Part shown: positions 36,740-45,721 of the stretch, one piece after another
Layout of the letters: the number at the start of each line of letters is the position of its first letter
How positions within the stretch are numbered: the stretch's first letter is position 1
Notes under the pieces: model-generated
Database searches by the model: none
What the model was told of the DNA's origin: nothing
Seen by the model: the letters and a program-made list of their open reading frames with translations, nothing else
DNA from: JBHGBM01 sp041946965
GTDB taxonomy: Bacteria; Acidobacteriota; Terriglobia; Bryobacterales; Bryobacteraceae
Assembly (NCBI GenBank): GCA_041946965.1
Contig: JBHGBM010000010.1
Location: 25,441-89,440, forward strand
Direction: 5' to 3'
Length of the DNA stretch: 64,000 nucleotides
Translations under genes and position numbers: made by a program

Positions 36740-36761
36740 TGGACTGTCCTTTGGACTGTCC
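36740..36761. promoter_or_regulatory. tandem TGGACTGTCC repeat, operator candidate
   Basis: TGGACTGTCC occurs at 36740-36749 and again at 36752-36761, a 12-base period. Each copy contains GGAC/GTCC and is close to palindromic. The pair sits in the 113-base divergent gap between the regulator candidate and the hydrolase/receptor operon, where a shared operator would be expected. Confidence 0.5.
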
Positions 36762-36819
36762 ATAGGCGATATGGGTACTTCCGGAACGGCGGGAGGCGGG
36801 GTCATGATGGGGAAAACAC

Positions 36820-38319
36820 ATGAGGCGTAGAACCTTCGTTGGCTCTGCCGTTGCCGCGGCTGCCACACCCCTGCTCCGTGGAGCCCCCGGGCAGGCGCGG
36901 AAGACCATCTCCATCCAATTCGGCGCCGTGTCCTTGATCGACGAAGGCACGGAACGGGTTCTGGACATCTTCCAGGAGCGGGCCGGAGTCAACACCTTGA
37001 TGCCCGCCGTGTTCTCCTTCTCGAGCGGCACGGCGGGCCGGCAGTCCCAGGGCCAACCCCTGCCGGACCACGGCAGGCAAGCCTACGATGAGGATCTGCG
37101 CGGCGGGAACTTCGCCCGCGTTCACCCGCAATACTACCGGGATACCGCCATCGATCCGGCCGCCACCCAGGCGCCCGACCACCCGCGCTTCGATGTGCTG
37201 GGCGAACTGGTTCCCGCCGCGAAGAAACGCGGCATGAAGGTGATCGGCCTCATCCAGGACCACTTCCCCGAAAAGTTCCCCAACGTCGGCAAATTCCAGG
37301 AGCGCGACTTCAACGGCGCCCATTGCGAAACGCTCTGCAAGAACAATCCCTATTACCGGAACTTCCTGGCCGGGCTGGTGGAAGACCTCATCCGCAGCTA
37401 CCCGATCGACGGCCTGATGTTCGTCTGCGAGCAGACCGGCGCCTTCAGCAACACGCTGGGCTCGCGGCTGCGCGGCAAGCGCCGGGGTCTGGCCGGAACC
37501 CGCGGCTGCTTTTGCGAGTTCTGCCGCGAGAAAGCCCGCCGCCAGGACATCCCGTTCGATCGCGTCCTGAAGGCCTTCGGCGAGCTGGAAAAGTTTGTGG
37601 CCGCGGGACGCGCCCGGCAAAGGCCGCCGGACGGCTACTACGTAACCCTCTGGCGCCTGATGCTGCGATACCCGGAGCTGCTCATCTGGGAGCACTTCTT
37701 CCACGAAGGCGTCCGGGAGGCTTACGCCGTGATGCACGACCGCGTGAAGTCCGTCCGCCGCGACGCCATGTTCGGCCTGCACATCTGGCACAACTTCACG
37801 TTGAGCCCCCTTTACCGCGCCGAGCAGGACCTGGCCGAAATGGCCAAGTGTTCCGACTTCTTCAAGGTGGCCCTCTACCACAACTGCGGCGGCCCCCGCA
37901 TGGCCACCTATATTGACAGCGTGAGCGAGACCATTTACGGCGACGTCCCCCCCGCCGAACTGTTGCAGTATCATTACCGCGTGCTGGGTTATTCGGGGGC
38001 GCCCTACGAGCGGCTCCGCCGGGGGCCGATAGGGGGCGAGTACGTCTATCGCGAGGCGAAGCGCTCGGTGGAGGGCGCCGCCGGCACTCCCGTCTGGCCA
38101 GGTATTGATGTCGATATTCCCATCCAGTCGGACGATCTGGGCAAGGAAAAATCATCCACGGTGGGGCAATCCACGCGCGCCAGCGTCCGCGAGTCCGCGC
38201 GGCAGAGTTTCCAGGCGGGCGCGCAGGGAATTGTCATATCGCGAAAGTATTCGGAAATGCGTCTCGACAGCCTCAGCGGCGTCGGTGACGCCATCAGGGA
38301 GTTGAAGGTCAACACGTAG
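36820..38319 (+). CDS. Tat-exported TIM-barrel-like protein with CxCxxC motif (paralogue A)
   Basis: The 499-residue protein starts with a Tat-type leader (MRRRTFVGSAVAAAATP). It has the look of uncharacterised glycosyl-hydrolase-like TIM barrels: KKRGMKVIGLIQDHFPEK, CKNNPYYRN, then PIDGLMFVCEQTG, then a CxCxxC motif (Cys230, Cys232, Cys235). The C-terminal part includes HNCGGPRMATYI and GIVISRKYSEMRLDSLSG. It is clearly paralogous to the gene at 41531 along most of its length and more distantly similar in layout to the GHL6-like protein at 7650. A purine-rich GGGGAAAACAC precedes the ATG. Catalytic residues and substrate are unknown; it is the first gene of the operon. Confidence 0.72.
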   Translation: MRRRTFVGSAVAAAATPLLRGAPGQARKTISIQFGAVSLIDEGTERVLDIFQERAGVNTLMPAVFSFSSGTAGRQSQGQPLPDHGRQAYDEDLRGGNFARVHPQYYRDTAIDPAATQAPDHPRFDVLGELVPAAKKRGMKVIGLIQDHFPEKFPNVGKFQERDFNGAHCETLCKNNPYYRNFLAGLVEDLIRSYPIDGLMFVCEQTGAFSNTLGSRLRGKRRGLAGTRGCFCEFCREKARRQDIPFDRVLKAFGELEKFVAAGRARQRPPDGYYVTLWRLMLRYPELLIWEHFFHEGVREAYAVMHDRVKSVRRDAMFGLHIWHNFTLSPLYRAEQDLAEMAKCSDFFKVALYHNCGGPRMATYIDSVSETIYGDVPPAELLQYHYRVLGYSGAPYERLRRGPIGGEYVYREAKRSVEGAAGTPVWPGIDVDIPIQSDDLGKEKSSTVGQSTRASVRESARQSFQAGAQGIVISRKYSEMRLDSLSGVGDAIRELKVNT

Positions 38320-38333
38320 AAGGAGCGCCTCCC

Positions 38334-41300
38334 ATGCAGCGTGAATTTGCGGTTCTTGCCGTTGTGTGCATCGCATTGCTTCTGTTCCAGGGCGCCGCCC
38401 CGGCACAGACCACGACCGGGACCATCTTCGGAACGGTCGCAGACTCGACCGGCGCGGTCATTCCTCAAGTGGAAGTGACCGCCACCAACGTGGCGACGAA
38501 TTTCGCGAAGACCGCGACCACCGACGCGTCGGGGCGATACCAGATCCAGTACCTGCCGCTGGGCGCCTACCGGGTGGAGGTGACCGCCGCCGGGTTCAAG
38601 AAATTCTCGCAAAGCGGCATCGTACTTGAGGTGGACCGCAACGCCCGCGTGGATCCGAAGCTCGAAGTGGGCGCCATTTCCGATACCGTCGAGGTGAGAA
38701 CCGACGCGCCGCTGGTGGAGACCACCAACGCCGCCCTGGGCCATACGGTGAACAACACCGACATCATCAACCTGCCGCTGGTGAACCGCGACGTGTATTC
38801 CCTGCTGGAACTCACGCCCGGCGTGGACAGCACGTCGCCCGATAACGACTTCGGGCCGCAGGGGCAGGTGGCCTCGGTGAACGGCTCGGCCAACGGCGGC
38901 ATGGGGGGCGTGCAGTACACGCTCGATGGCGGCAGCAACAACATGGGCCTCCGCAACGCCGGCAACCCGGCGCCCAATCCCGACGCCGTGCAGGAGTTCC
39001 GCGTCACCACCCACAATTTCGACGCCGAGTTCGGGCGCTTCGCCGGAGGCGTGGTGAACGTGGTCACCAAGTCGGGCACCAACGCGTTCCACGGGTCGGT
39101 GTTCGAGTTCCTGCGCAACGACAAGCTGAACGCCGCGGAGTGGAACTCCACTTCCAAGGCGCCGCTGCGGCGCAACCAGTTCGGCGGCGGCATCGGCGGA
39201 CCCGTCCGCAAAGATCGCCTGTTCTTCTTCGCCAGCTACTCCGGCCTGCGGCAGCGGCAATCGGAGTTCGACCGCAGCGCGAAGGTGCCCACCGCGCTCG
39301 AGCGCGTCGGCGACTTCTCGGCCTCCCGGGTGACCGTGCGGGACCCGTTGACCAGGCAGCCCTTCCCCGGCAACCGCATCCCCGCCGCCCGCATAGACCG
39401 CGTGGCCACCAATATCATGAAAGACTGGGTGCCCGCCGCCAACCTGCCGGGCGGGTTCGTGGAGGTGCAGGAGCCCACCCCGTACACCAACAACGAAGGC
39501 ACGGGCAAGCTCGACTATTACATCTCCGCTTCGCACCAGCTTACCGGAAGTTACTTCACCAACCGCGGTGAGAACGCCGAAGTGCTGATTTCGAGCGGCA
39601 ATCTCCCGTGGACGAAGCGCATCATGAACTGGAACCAGCAGAACATCAACGCGCGCGAGACCTGGACCCTCAGCCCCTCGGCCATCAACCAGTTCCAGCT
39701 CTCCTTCGTGCGCCACATCGGCGGGCGGCTCAACACCCCGCAGATCTCCATGGGCGATTTCGGCTCCGCCTTCCAGATCCAGGGCCCCAAGGCGCTGCCC
39801 CGCGTCAGCGTGCGCGGCTATTTCAACCTTTACACCGCCATCGCGGGCCCGCTCGCCGGCAGCAACTACTATCAGCTTAAGGACGTGTTCAGCCTCAACC
39901 GCGGCCGCCACGCCCTCAAGATCGGTTTCGAAGAGGCCCTGGAGAAGACCTACCAGCTCACCGAACTCGATAACTACGGCCGCTTCGATTTCCGCGACGG
40001 CAACTCCGGCGACGGCATGGGCGACTTCCTGCTGGGTCTGCCGCGGCAGATCAACCAGGACGCCCCGGTGTACAAGACCGACAGCGGCTGGTACACCGGC
40101 ATGTTCATCCAGGACGAGTTCCGAGTCCACCCGCGGCTGACCCTGAACCTGGGCTTCCGCTATGAAATCCAGTTCCCTCTTACCGACCCGATGGACCGCA
40201 AGAACACCTTCCAGCCGGGGGTGCGCTCGAAAGTGGTGCCCACCGCGCCCCTGGGAATGCTCTTTCCGGGCGACCCGGGCATCAGCCGCGCCATCATCCG
40301 CCCCGACCTGAATAACTTCGCCCCGCGCATCGGCTTCGCCTGGGATCCCTTCGGCGACGGCAAGACCTCGGTCCGCGCGGGCTACGGGGTGTATTACGGC
40401 AGCATGGGCGGCAACATGGCCAACGGCACCGCGGACCGGCCGCCTTTCACCCTGCGCTACGTGTTCGCGAAGCCCGGAACACTCACCAACCCGTACCTCT
40501 ACGAGCCTGGCGGCGTGTGCCCGTTCCCTTATTTCTATAGTCCGTCGAACCCGAGGTTCTATCCCACCCCCGTCAGCATGAAGGGGCGCGACCCGAATTT
40601 CCGCTGGCCCTACACGCACCAGATCAACTTCTCCATCCAGCGGCAGTTGGCCGCGGGCTTCAGTGTTACCGCGGCTTATGTAAGTTCGCTAAGTCACAAG
40701 CTGCCCACAGACCTGGATATCAACTATCCCGTGTACGGCCCCGGCGCCACGGCCTCCAATTACAACGACCGCAGGCCCTACCGCGAATACACCGACATTA
40801 CCATGCTGCAATCGCAGGCCAACGCGGCCTATCACGGCCTCCAGATCAGCGCGGACAAGCGCATGTCCCGCACCTTCGCTTTCAAGGGTTACTACACCTT
40901 CGGCAAGGGCCTGGAGGACTACGATTTGCAGGGGAGTAGCCGCGACTATCCGCAGAACTCCACCCGCTTCAAGATGGACCGCGGCCGCACCAGCAACGAC
41001 CGGCGCCACCGCTTCCTGATGTCCGCCATCTGGCAGTTGGATTACTTTCGCGGGACCAATCCCGCCGTGCGCGCCGTGCTCGGCGGCTGGTCTGTGTCTT
41101 CCATCATCCGCTTCCTCAGCGGCGATCCGTTCACCGTGGGGGCGGGCAACGACATCAACCTGGACGGCCAAACCAACGACCGCGCCGACCTGGTGGGCAA
41201 CCCCTACCTCGATCCCAACCGGCCGCGCGCCCAGGCCACAGCCATGTGGTTCAACACGGCGGCGTTCAAAGCGGGCGCGCTCGGCACCGACGGCAACTCG

Positions 41301-41531
41301 GGCCGTAACATCCTGGATAGCCCGGGAATCCGCAACGTGGATCTGGGCCTGCTCCGCGATTTCCGCCTGCGCGAAGGCTGGGCGCTGCAATTTCGCGCCG
41401 AGATGACCAACTTCTTCAACTTGGTCAACCTCTCGAATCCCCAGACCGGCATCGGCAGCGCGGCCTTCGGGTCCATTCTCACGGCGGGAGACATGCGCAA
41501 GGTGCAGCTCGGTCTCCGCATGACCTTCTGA
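38334..41531 (+). CDS. Oar-like TonB-dependent receptor with carboxypeptidase-regulatory domain
   Basis: The 1065-residue protein has a signal peptide (VCIALLLFQGAAPAQ), a carboxypeptidase-regulatory domain (IFGTVADSTGAVIPQVEV), a plug (IINLPLVNRDVYSLLELTPG; VQYTLDGGSNNMGLRN; VVNVVTKSGTNAFHG) and a barrel ending KVQLGLRMTF. AGAAGGAG precedes the ATG. It lies 14 bases after paralogue A, and its stop overlaps the paralogue B start by one base (TGATG). The gene order A - receptor - B implies that the two barrels process what the receptor imports or binds. No SusD-like lipoprotein is present. Confidence 0.9.
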   Translation: MQREFAVLAVVCIALLLFQGAAPAQTTTGTIFGTVADSTGAVIPQVEVTATNVATNFAKTATTDASGRYQIQYLPLGAYRVEVTAAGFKKFSQSGIVLEVDRNARVDPKLEVGAISDTVEVRTDAPLVETTNAALGHTVNNTDIINLPLVNRDVYSLLELTPGVDSTSPDNDFGPQGQVASVNGSANGGMGGVQYTLDGGSNNMGLRNAGNPAPNPDAVQEFRVTTHNFDAEFGRFAGGVVNVVTKSGTNAFHGSVFEFLRNDKLNAAEWNSTSKAPLRRNQFGGGIGGPVRKDRLFFFASYSGLRQRQSEFDRSAKVPTALERVGDFSASRVTVRDPLTRQPFPGNRIPAARIDRVATNIMKDWVPAANLPGGFVEVQEPTPYTNNEGTGKLDYYISASHQLTGSYFTNRGENAEVLISSGNLPWTKRIMNWNQQNINARETWTLSPSAINQFQLSFVRHIGGRLNTPQISMGDFGSAFQIQGPKALPRVSVRGYFNLYTAIAGPLAGSNYYQLKDVFSLNRGRHALKIGFEEALEKTYQLTELDNYGRFDFRDGNSGDGMGDFLLGLPRQINQDAPVYKTDSGWYTGMFIQDEFRVHPRLTLNLGFRYEIQFPLTDPMDRKNTFQPGVRSKVVPTAPLGMLFPGDPGISRAIIRPDLNNFAPRIGFAWDPFGDGKTSVRAGYGVYYGSMGGNMANGTADRPPFTLRYVFAKPGTLTNPYLYEPGGVCPFPYFYSPSNPRFYPTPVSMKGRDPNFRWPYTHQINFSIQRQLAAGFSVTAAYVSSLSHKLPTDLDINYPVYGPGATASNYNDRRPYREYTDITMLQSQANAAYHGLQISADKRMSRTFAFKGYYTFGKGLEDYDLQGSSRDYPQNSTRFKMDRGRTSNDRRHRFLMSAIWQLDYFRGTNPAVRAVLGGWSVSSIIRFLSGDPFTVGAGNDINLDGQTNDRADLVGNPYLDPNRPRAQATAMWFNTAAFKAGALGTDGNSGRNILDSPGIRNVDLGLLRDFRLREGWALQFRAEMTNFFNLVNLSNPQTGIGSAAFGSILTAGDMRKVQLGLRMTF

Positions 41532-42892
41532 TGCAGGCCGGGCGCAAGGACATCTGGCTCCAGCTCGACGCCCAGGGGTTCGTGAAGGAGGGCGTCGAGC
41601 AGTTGCTGGACAACGTGCGGCAGCGCGCGTCAGTGAACGGCCTGCTGCTCGATACATTCTGGTATTCGAGCGCGGAGGGCGGCTACATGGGCGCCCTCCA
41701 CGCGCCGTATTACAAGGACGCCGGCATCCCCATAAGCTCCCTCTGGCAGCCCAAGGGCAAGGACATCCTCGCCGCCCTGGCCGAACCCGCTCGCGAGCGG
41801 GGCATGACCCGGACCTCCATCATCAAGGACATGCTGCCGGAGAAAATCGCGGGCGCCGCGAAACTATGCGAGCGCGACTTCAACGGCGCCGTGGCCGAGA
41901 CCACCTGCAAGAACAATCCTTACTACCGCAACCTCGTGCTCGGACTTGTAGAGGACGCCATCCGCTCCTATGACGTGGATGGCGTCCTCTACATGGCGGA
42001 GCGGCAGGGCCCCTTCACCGATACCCTGGGGATGCGGTTCCGCGGCAAGCAGCGCGGCCTGCCCGGTTCCCGCACCTGCTTCTGCGAGTTCTGCCGCGCG
42101 AAGGGCGAAAAGCTCGGGCTCCGTTTCGATCGCGTCCAGGCCGCCTACGAGGCGCTTGCGCGCTTCACGGCCGCCGGACGCGCGCGCCGCCGCCCGCCGG
42201 ACGGCTACTACTCGAACCTCTGGCGCCTGATGCTGCGCCATCCCGAGCTGCTCGCCTGGGAACACCTCTGGCACGAAAGCTTCCGGGAACTGCTGCAACT
42301 GCTGCATGCGAAAGTCAAAGCGGTGCGGCCGGCCGTGCGGTTCGGATCCCACATCTGGCCCAACCATTCCATGAACCCCATCTTCCGCGCCGAGCAGGAC
42401 CTCGCGGCCATGGCCCCGTACCACGATTTCATCAAGTTTCCGCTCTATTACAACTGCGGCGGGACGCGCATGGCCAGCTACATCGAAAGCGTGGGCGAAA
42501 CCATCTGGGGCGACGTGCCCCCCGATGAGCTGCTGCAATTCCACTACCGCGTGCTCGACTATGACGAGGCGCCCTACGGCGAACTGCGCCAAGCGGGCCT
42601 GTATCGCAGCTACGTATACCGCGAGTGCAAGCGCGCCATGGCAGGCGTGCGCGGTACCGCCGTCGAGCTGCTGCCCGGAATCGAGATCGACATTCCGGTG
42701 CTGCGCGCGGACCTGGCCGGGGCCCCCGCCGGGTTGGCCCGCTGCACCCGCGCGGGCGTCAGGGACATGGTGAAGCAGGCCTTTCGCGCGGCAGTTCCGG
42801 GTATCATCATCTCGAGGGAATACACCGAAATGCGTCCGGAAAACCTCTCGGGCGTTGGAGACGCCGTCCGCGAGCTGGGGCTGCGCACGTGA
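41531..42892 (+). CDS. TIM-barrel-like protein with CxCxxC motif, no signal peptide (paralogue B)
   Basis: The 453-residue protein is paralogous to the product at 36820: both carry CKNNPYYRN, ERQGPF or EQTGAF, RGKQRGLPG or RGKRRGLAG, CFCEFC (here Cys183, Cys185, Cys188), and FHYRVLDYDEAPY or YHYRVLGYSGAPY. Unlike paralogue A it starts directly at MQAGRKDIWLQLDAQG and has no export signal, so it should act in the cytoplasm. The start overlaps the receptor stop, and its stop overlaps the GTG of the DUF6282 gene, so all are coupled. Function is not known for the family; a glycoside hydrolase or lyase role is an inference from fold and context. Confidence 0.7.
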   Translation: MQAGRKDIWLQLDAQGFVKEGVEQLLDNVRQRASVNGLLLDTFWYSSAEGGYMGALHAPYYKDAGIPISSLWQPKGKDILAALAEPARERGMTRTSIIKDMLPEKIAGAAKLCERDFNGAVAETTCKNNPYYRNLVLGLVEDAIRSYDVDGVLYMAERQGPFTDTLGMRFRGKQRGLPGSRTCFCEFCRAKGEKLGLRFDRVQAAYEALARFTAAGRARRRPPDGYYSNLWRLMLRHPELLAWEHLWHESFRELLQLLHAKVKAVRPAVRFGSHIWPNHSMNPIFRAEQDLAAMAPYHDFIKFPLYYNCGGTRMASYIESVGETIWGDVPPDELLQFHYRVLDYDEAPYGELRQAGLYRSYVYRECKRAMAGVRGTAVELLPGIEIDIPVLRADLAGAPAGLARCTRAGVRDMVKQAFRAAVPGIIISREYTEMRPENLSGVGDAVRELGLRT

Positions 42893-43770
42893 AAACCGTT
42901 TGTCTGTTGATGATCCTCCTCTCCGGCCTCGCCGCCGCCCAGGACCTTGCCGGAGTCGTCGATCTCCACATCCACGTTGCGCCGGACGTGGCGCCCCGCT
43001 CGGTGGACGCGCTCGAAGCCGCGCGGCAGGCGCGCGACGCCGGGCTGCGCGCCATCGTGGTGAAGAACCACTACGAGGCCACGGTCTCCTCGGCCTATCT
43101 CGCGGCGAAGAACGTCCCCGGCATCGAGGTGTTTGGCGGCATCGCGCTGAATCTGCCGGTGGGCGGCGTGAATCCCGCGGCGGTGAGCCGCATGGCGCGC
43201 GTCGCCGGCGGGCGCGGCCGCATCGTCTGGATGCCCACCTTCGACGCCGAAAACCAGGTGCGCTATTCAAAGGAGAATCGCCCGTTCGCGCCGGTTTCCC
43301 GCGGTGGAAAACTGCTGCCCGAGGTGCTCGAAGTCCTCGGCCTGATCAAGAAACACGGGTTGGTGCTGGCCACCGGGCACTCCTCCGCCGCCGAAGTCCT
43401 GCTGCTGGTGAAGGAGGCGCGGCGGCGCGGCATCGAGCGCATCCTGATCACGCACGCGAGCGGGCCGCCGGTCGCCATGAGCACCGCTCAAATGAAGGAA
43501 GCGGCCGCGCTCGGAGCGTACATCGAGTTCACCTACATCAACCTCATCGGAGCCAGGCCGGACTTCACCTTCGAGCAGTACGCCTCGGCCATTCGCGCCG
43601 TCGGCCCGGAGCGCTCGATCCTCACCAGCGACATGGGGCAGGCGCAGAACCCGCTGCCCGTCGCCGGAATGCGCGCCTACCTCGAGGGGATGCGCAAACA
43701 AGGCTTCACGGCGGACGAGTTGCGCCGCATGACCGTCGTCAATCCCGCCTACCTTTTGGATTTGCGCTGA
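42889..43770 (+). CDS. DUF6282-like metal-dependent hydrolase, secreted
   Basis: The 293-residue protein starts at a GTG (GTGA overlap with paralogue B) followed by a signal-like segment KTVCLLMILLSGLAAAQ. DLHIHVAPDVAPRSVDAL has the HxH metal motif of amidohydrolase-type barrels. KNHYEATVSSAYLA, ATGHSSAAEVL and ILITHASGPP supply further histidines, and LTSDMGQAQNPLP a late aspartate. The DUF6282 assignment rests on these motifs. It ends the coupled operon and overlaps the 3' end of the convergent sulfatase gene by 22 bases. A lactonase- or amidase-like reaction is possible but unproven. Confidence 0.72.
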   Translation: MKTVCLLMILLSGLAAAQDLAGVVDLHIHVAPDVAPRSVDALEAARQARDAGLRAIVVKNHYEATVSSAYLAAKNVPGIEVFGGIALNLPVGGVNPAAVSRMARVAGGRGRIVWMPTFDAENQVRYSKENRPFAPVSRGGKLLPEVLEVLGLIKKHGLVLATGHSSAAEVLLLVKEARRRGIERILITHASGPPVAMSTAQMKEAAALGAYIEFTYINLIGARPDFTFEQYASAIRAVGPERSILTSDMGQAQNPLPVAGMRAYLEGMRKQGFTADELRRMTVVNPAYLLDLR

Positions 43771-45059
43771 CCCGCGTCACCGGCCTCCCGCGGCGGCGCT
43801 GGCAGGTTCGCCAGGATGGCGTCGAAGCGCTTCCGCGCCGCCCGCACTTCGGCATCGGCTGAATCGGTCACGTCCCGGTACCCGCTCCCGTCGCGGCTTT
43901 CTCCGCAGTCGTAGAACCGCCCGTCGCCTTCGAGCAGCCAGCGCCGGTCCCTCAGCATGCGCTCATACGCCAGGTAGCTGAAGATCCACTCGCGCGGGTT
44001 GCCCCGCTCGCCGCGCAACTGCGGCGCGAAGCTGCGGCCGTCTATGGTGACGCCCCGCGGCAGCGGCGCTCCCGCCATTTCGGCGATGGTCGGCATCACG
44101 TCGGAGAAGTCCACCAGGTCGCGGCACACCACCCCCTGTTTCACCAGCCCCGGGCAGCGCACGATCATGGGAACCCGTACGCCGCGCTCGGTCACCGTGC
44201 CTTTGCCCGCCTTGCCCGTGCCGTTGTCGCCCACGAAGATCACCACCGTGTTGCGCTCCAGGCCGTTGCGCTTCAGCGACTCCATCAGCACGCCCATCAG
44301 GTGGTCAAGGTATTCGAGATTGGCCTTGAATCCACCCTTGGTCTTCTCGCCCGGCTTTCCGGGTACGGGTGTCGGATCCCACGGCTCATGCGTCAGCAGG
44401 CTCGAGTAATACGCCAGAAACGGCCCCTTGCGGTTGCGTTCCATGAAGCGCATCACCCAGTCGTTCACCATGTCCGGGCCGTATTGCTCGGGCGTGGTCG
44501 GAACGTACTTGCGGTTCTCCAGCATGGCCGGATGCCAGTAGCGCTGGTGCTGGTCGCCCGGGAACGGCGAGCCCGCCGGCAGCCCTCCGTTCTTCCACGC
44601 CCAGGCGAAGTACTCGTCGAAGCCGCTGTCATAGATCATGTTGGGCTGTGTGGTCACCAGCCCAAGCTGCCACTTGCCGGCGAGAGCCGTGCGGTACCCG
44701 CGCTGCTTCACCACGTCGGCGAAGGTGATCTCTTCCGGTTCCACGTGATCCTTGCGCGTGGTCACTCTGCCGATGAAGTTCGTCCACCCGGTGCGGAACC
44801 CGTAGCGGCCGGTCATCAGCTCCACACGGGAAGGCGAGCACAGCGGCGTGGCGTAGCAGGTCTCAAACCGGACGCCTTCGCGGGCCATGCGGTCGAGGTT
44901 CGGCGTCTGGTGCTTTGTGCTCCCGTAACAGCCGAGATCGGCGGCGCCGAGATCGTCGGCCAGAATCAGCAGGAAGTTGGGCCGCTCGGGCGAGGCGGCC
45001 CGCACCAGGCCGGCGCCCGCGCCCAGCCCGGCAAGCAAGGTTCTGCGTGAGAGGTCCAC
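43749..45059 (-). CDS. exported sulfatase, Cys-type
   Basis: The 436-residue protein (from the GTG at 45059) has a Tat-type leader SRRTLLAGLGAGAGLVRA, the metal motif LADDLGAADLGCYG, formylglycine Cys74 in CSPSR, AGKWQLG and VGDNGTGKAGKG. The frame continues 44 codons upstream, but that stretch looks non-coding and a Tat leader is expected near the N-terminus; no good ribosome binding site supports the GTG. It is convergent with the DUF6282 gene. With the sulfatase at 33927 it brackets the receptor operon, which suggests a sulfated substrate. Confidence 0.85.
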   Translation of the reverse strand: MDLSRRTLLAGLGAGAGLVRAASPERPNFLLILADDLGAADLGCYGSTKHQTPNLDRMAREGVRFETCYATPLCSPSRVELMTGRYGFRTGWTNFIGRVTTRKDHVEPEEITFADVVKQRGYRTALAGKWQLGLVTTQPNMIYDSGFDEYFAWAWKNGGLPAGSPFPGDQHQRYWHPAMLENRKYVPTTPEQYGPDMVNDWVMRFMERNRKGPFLAYYSSLLTHEPWDPTPVPGKPGEKTKGGFKANLEYLDHLMGVLMESLKRNGLERNTVVIFVGDNGTGKAGKGTVTERGVRVPMIVRCPGLVKQGVVCRDLVDFSDVMPTIAEMAGAPLPRGVTIDGRSFAPQLRGERGNPREWIFSYLAYERMLRDRRWLLEGDGRFYDCGESRDGSGYRDVTDSADAEVRAARKRFDAILANLPAPPREAGDAGQRKSKR

Positions 45060-45154
45060 GGAAGTAAAGTACCACGCCGCGGCGCCTGCTCCATCTGTCC
45101 AGCCGGTGTGGTAGTTTGACGGCTGGGAACAAGGGATGTCAAGAGGAGGACGAT

Positions 45155-45610
45155 GTGAAACGAAGCTTGAAATTGGCCGTCGCCGTTGCACTCCCGCTTG
45201 TTGCCGGGCTGGCCGTCCTATGGCTGGGTTATCCGCCAGTGGCGAAGGCCCAGAAAGGGTGTACGGCGCAGATGTTGCGTGGAGAGTATGGCGTACACCT
45301 GCAAGGCTGGATCTACCCGGACTGGCCCCAAAAGACCCGGGTTCCAGGCAGTCAAATCGGCATCGGCTCGTTTGACGGCTCCGGGAACGCGGTTATGCTC
45401 GTGACCAGCGCTGTAGACGGCGAAATTGGGCCGCCCGACACTATCGAGTATACGTATGAGGTCAACGCCGACTGCACTGGTTCGATCACGCCAAGACCTG
45501 GCGCCAACGGCGGTCCAGGCCGTTTTGTCATTGTCGACGGCGGCAGACAATTCCTGGGGATGGGCACCCAACCCGGCATGGTCTGGTCGGGCACGGGGAT
45601 TCGCCAGTAG
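45155..45610 (+). CDS. small secreted protein of unknown function
   Basis: The 151-residue protein starts at GTG 45155 after a strong AGAGGAGGA. It has a signal peptide (LAVAVALPLVAGLAVLWLG) and a mature part beginning KGCTAQMLRGEYGVHLQGW, followed by IGIGSFDGSGNAVMLV and YTYEVNADCTGSI. This cysteine-started, Gly-rich beta pattern with a late cysteine (likely disulfide) recalls a recurrent acidobacterial/proteobacterial secreted family of unknown role. It is divergent from the sulfatase gene and followed by a hairpin before the permease gene. Confidence 0.72.
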   Translation: MKRSLKLAVAVALPLVAGLAVLWLGYPPVAKAQKGCTAQMLRGEYGVHLQGWIYPDWPQKTRVPGSQIGIGSFDGSGNAVMLVTSAVDGEIGPPDTIEYTYEVNADCTGSITPRPGANGGPGRFVIVDGGRQFLGMGTQPGMVWSGTGIRQ

Positions 45611-45652
45611 CCCTCCTCGTCGCAAGGAATGGCGCCGCCGCATGTCTGCTGC

Positions 45653-45678
45653 CGGGGCGGTCCGCCAGGCCCGCCCCG
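45653..45678. terminator. perfect 8-bp GC hairpin before the permease gene
   Basis: CGGGGCGG at 45653-45660 and CCGCCCCG at 45671-45678 form a perfect 8-bp stem with a 10-base loop, about 40 bases after the stop of the small secreted protein gene. No U-run follows, so it may be a weak terminator or an mRNA structure in the permease leader. A TATACT at 45684-45689 and CAGGAG before the permease ATG follow. Confidence 0.35.
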
Positions 45679-45721
45679 CGTAGTATACTGTCCACTCGAC
45701 GGCCAAAACACAGGAGTGGAC

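Noticed and set aside
38046..40619. A long minus-strand frame opposite paralogue A and the TonB receptor
   Set aside because: It is a mirror of GC-rich coding sequence; the plus strand carries signal peptides, plug motifs and coupled starts.
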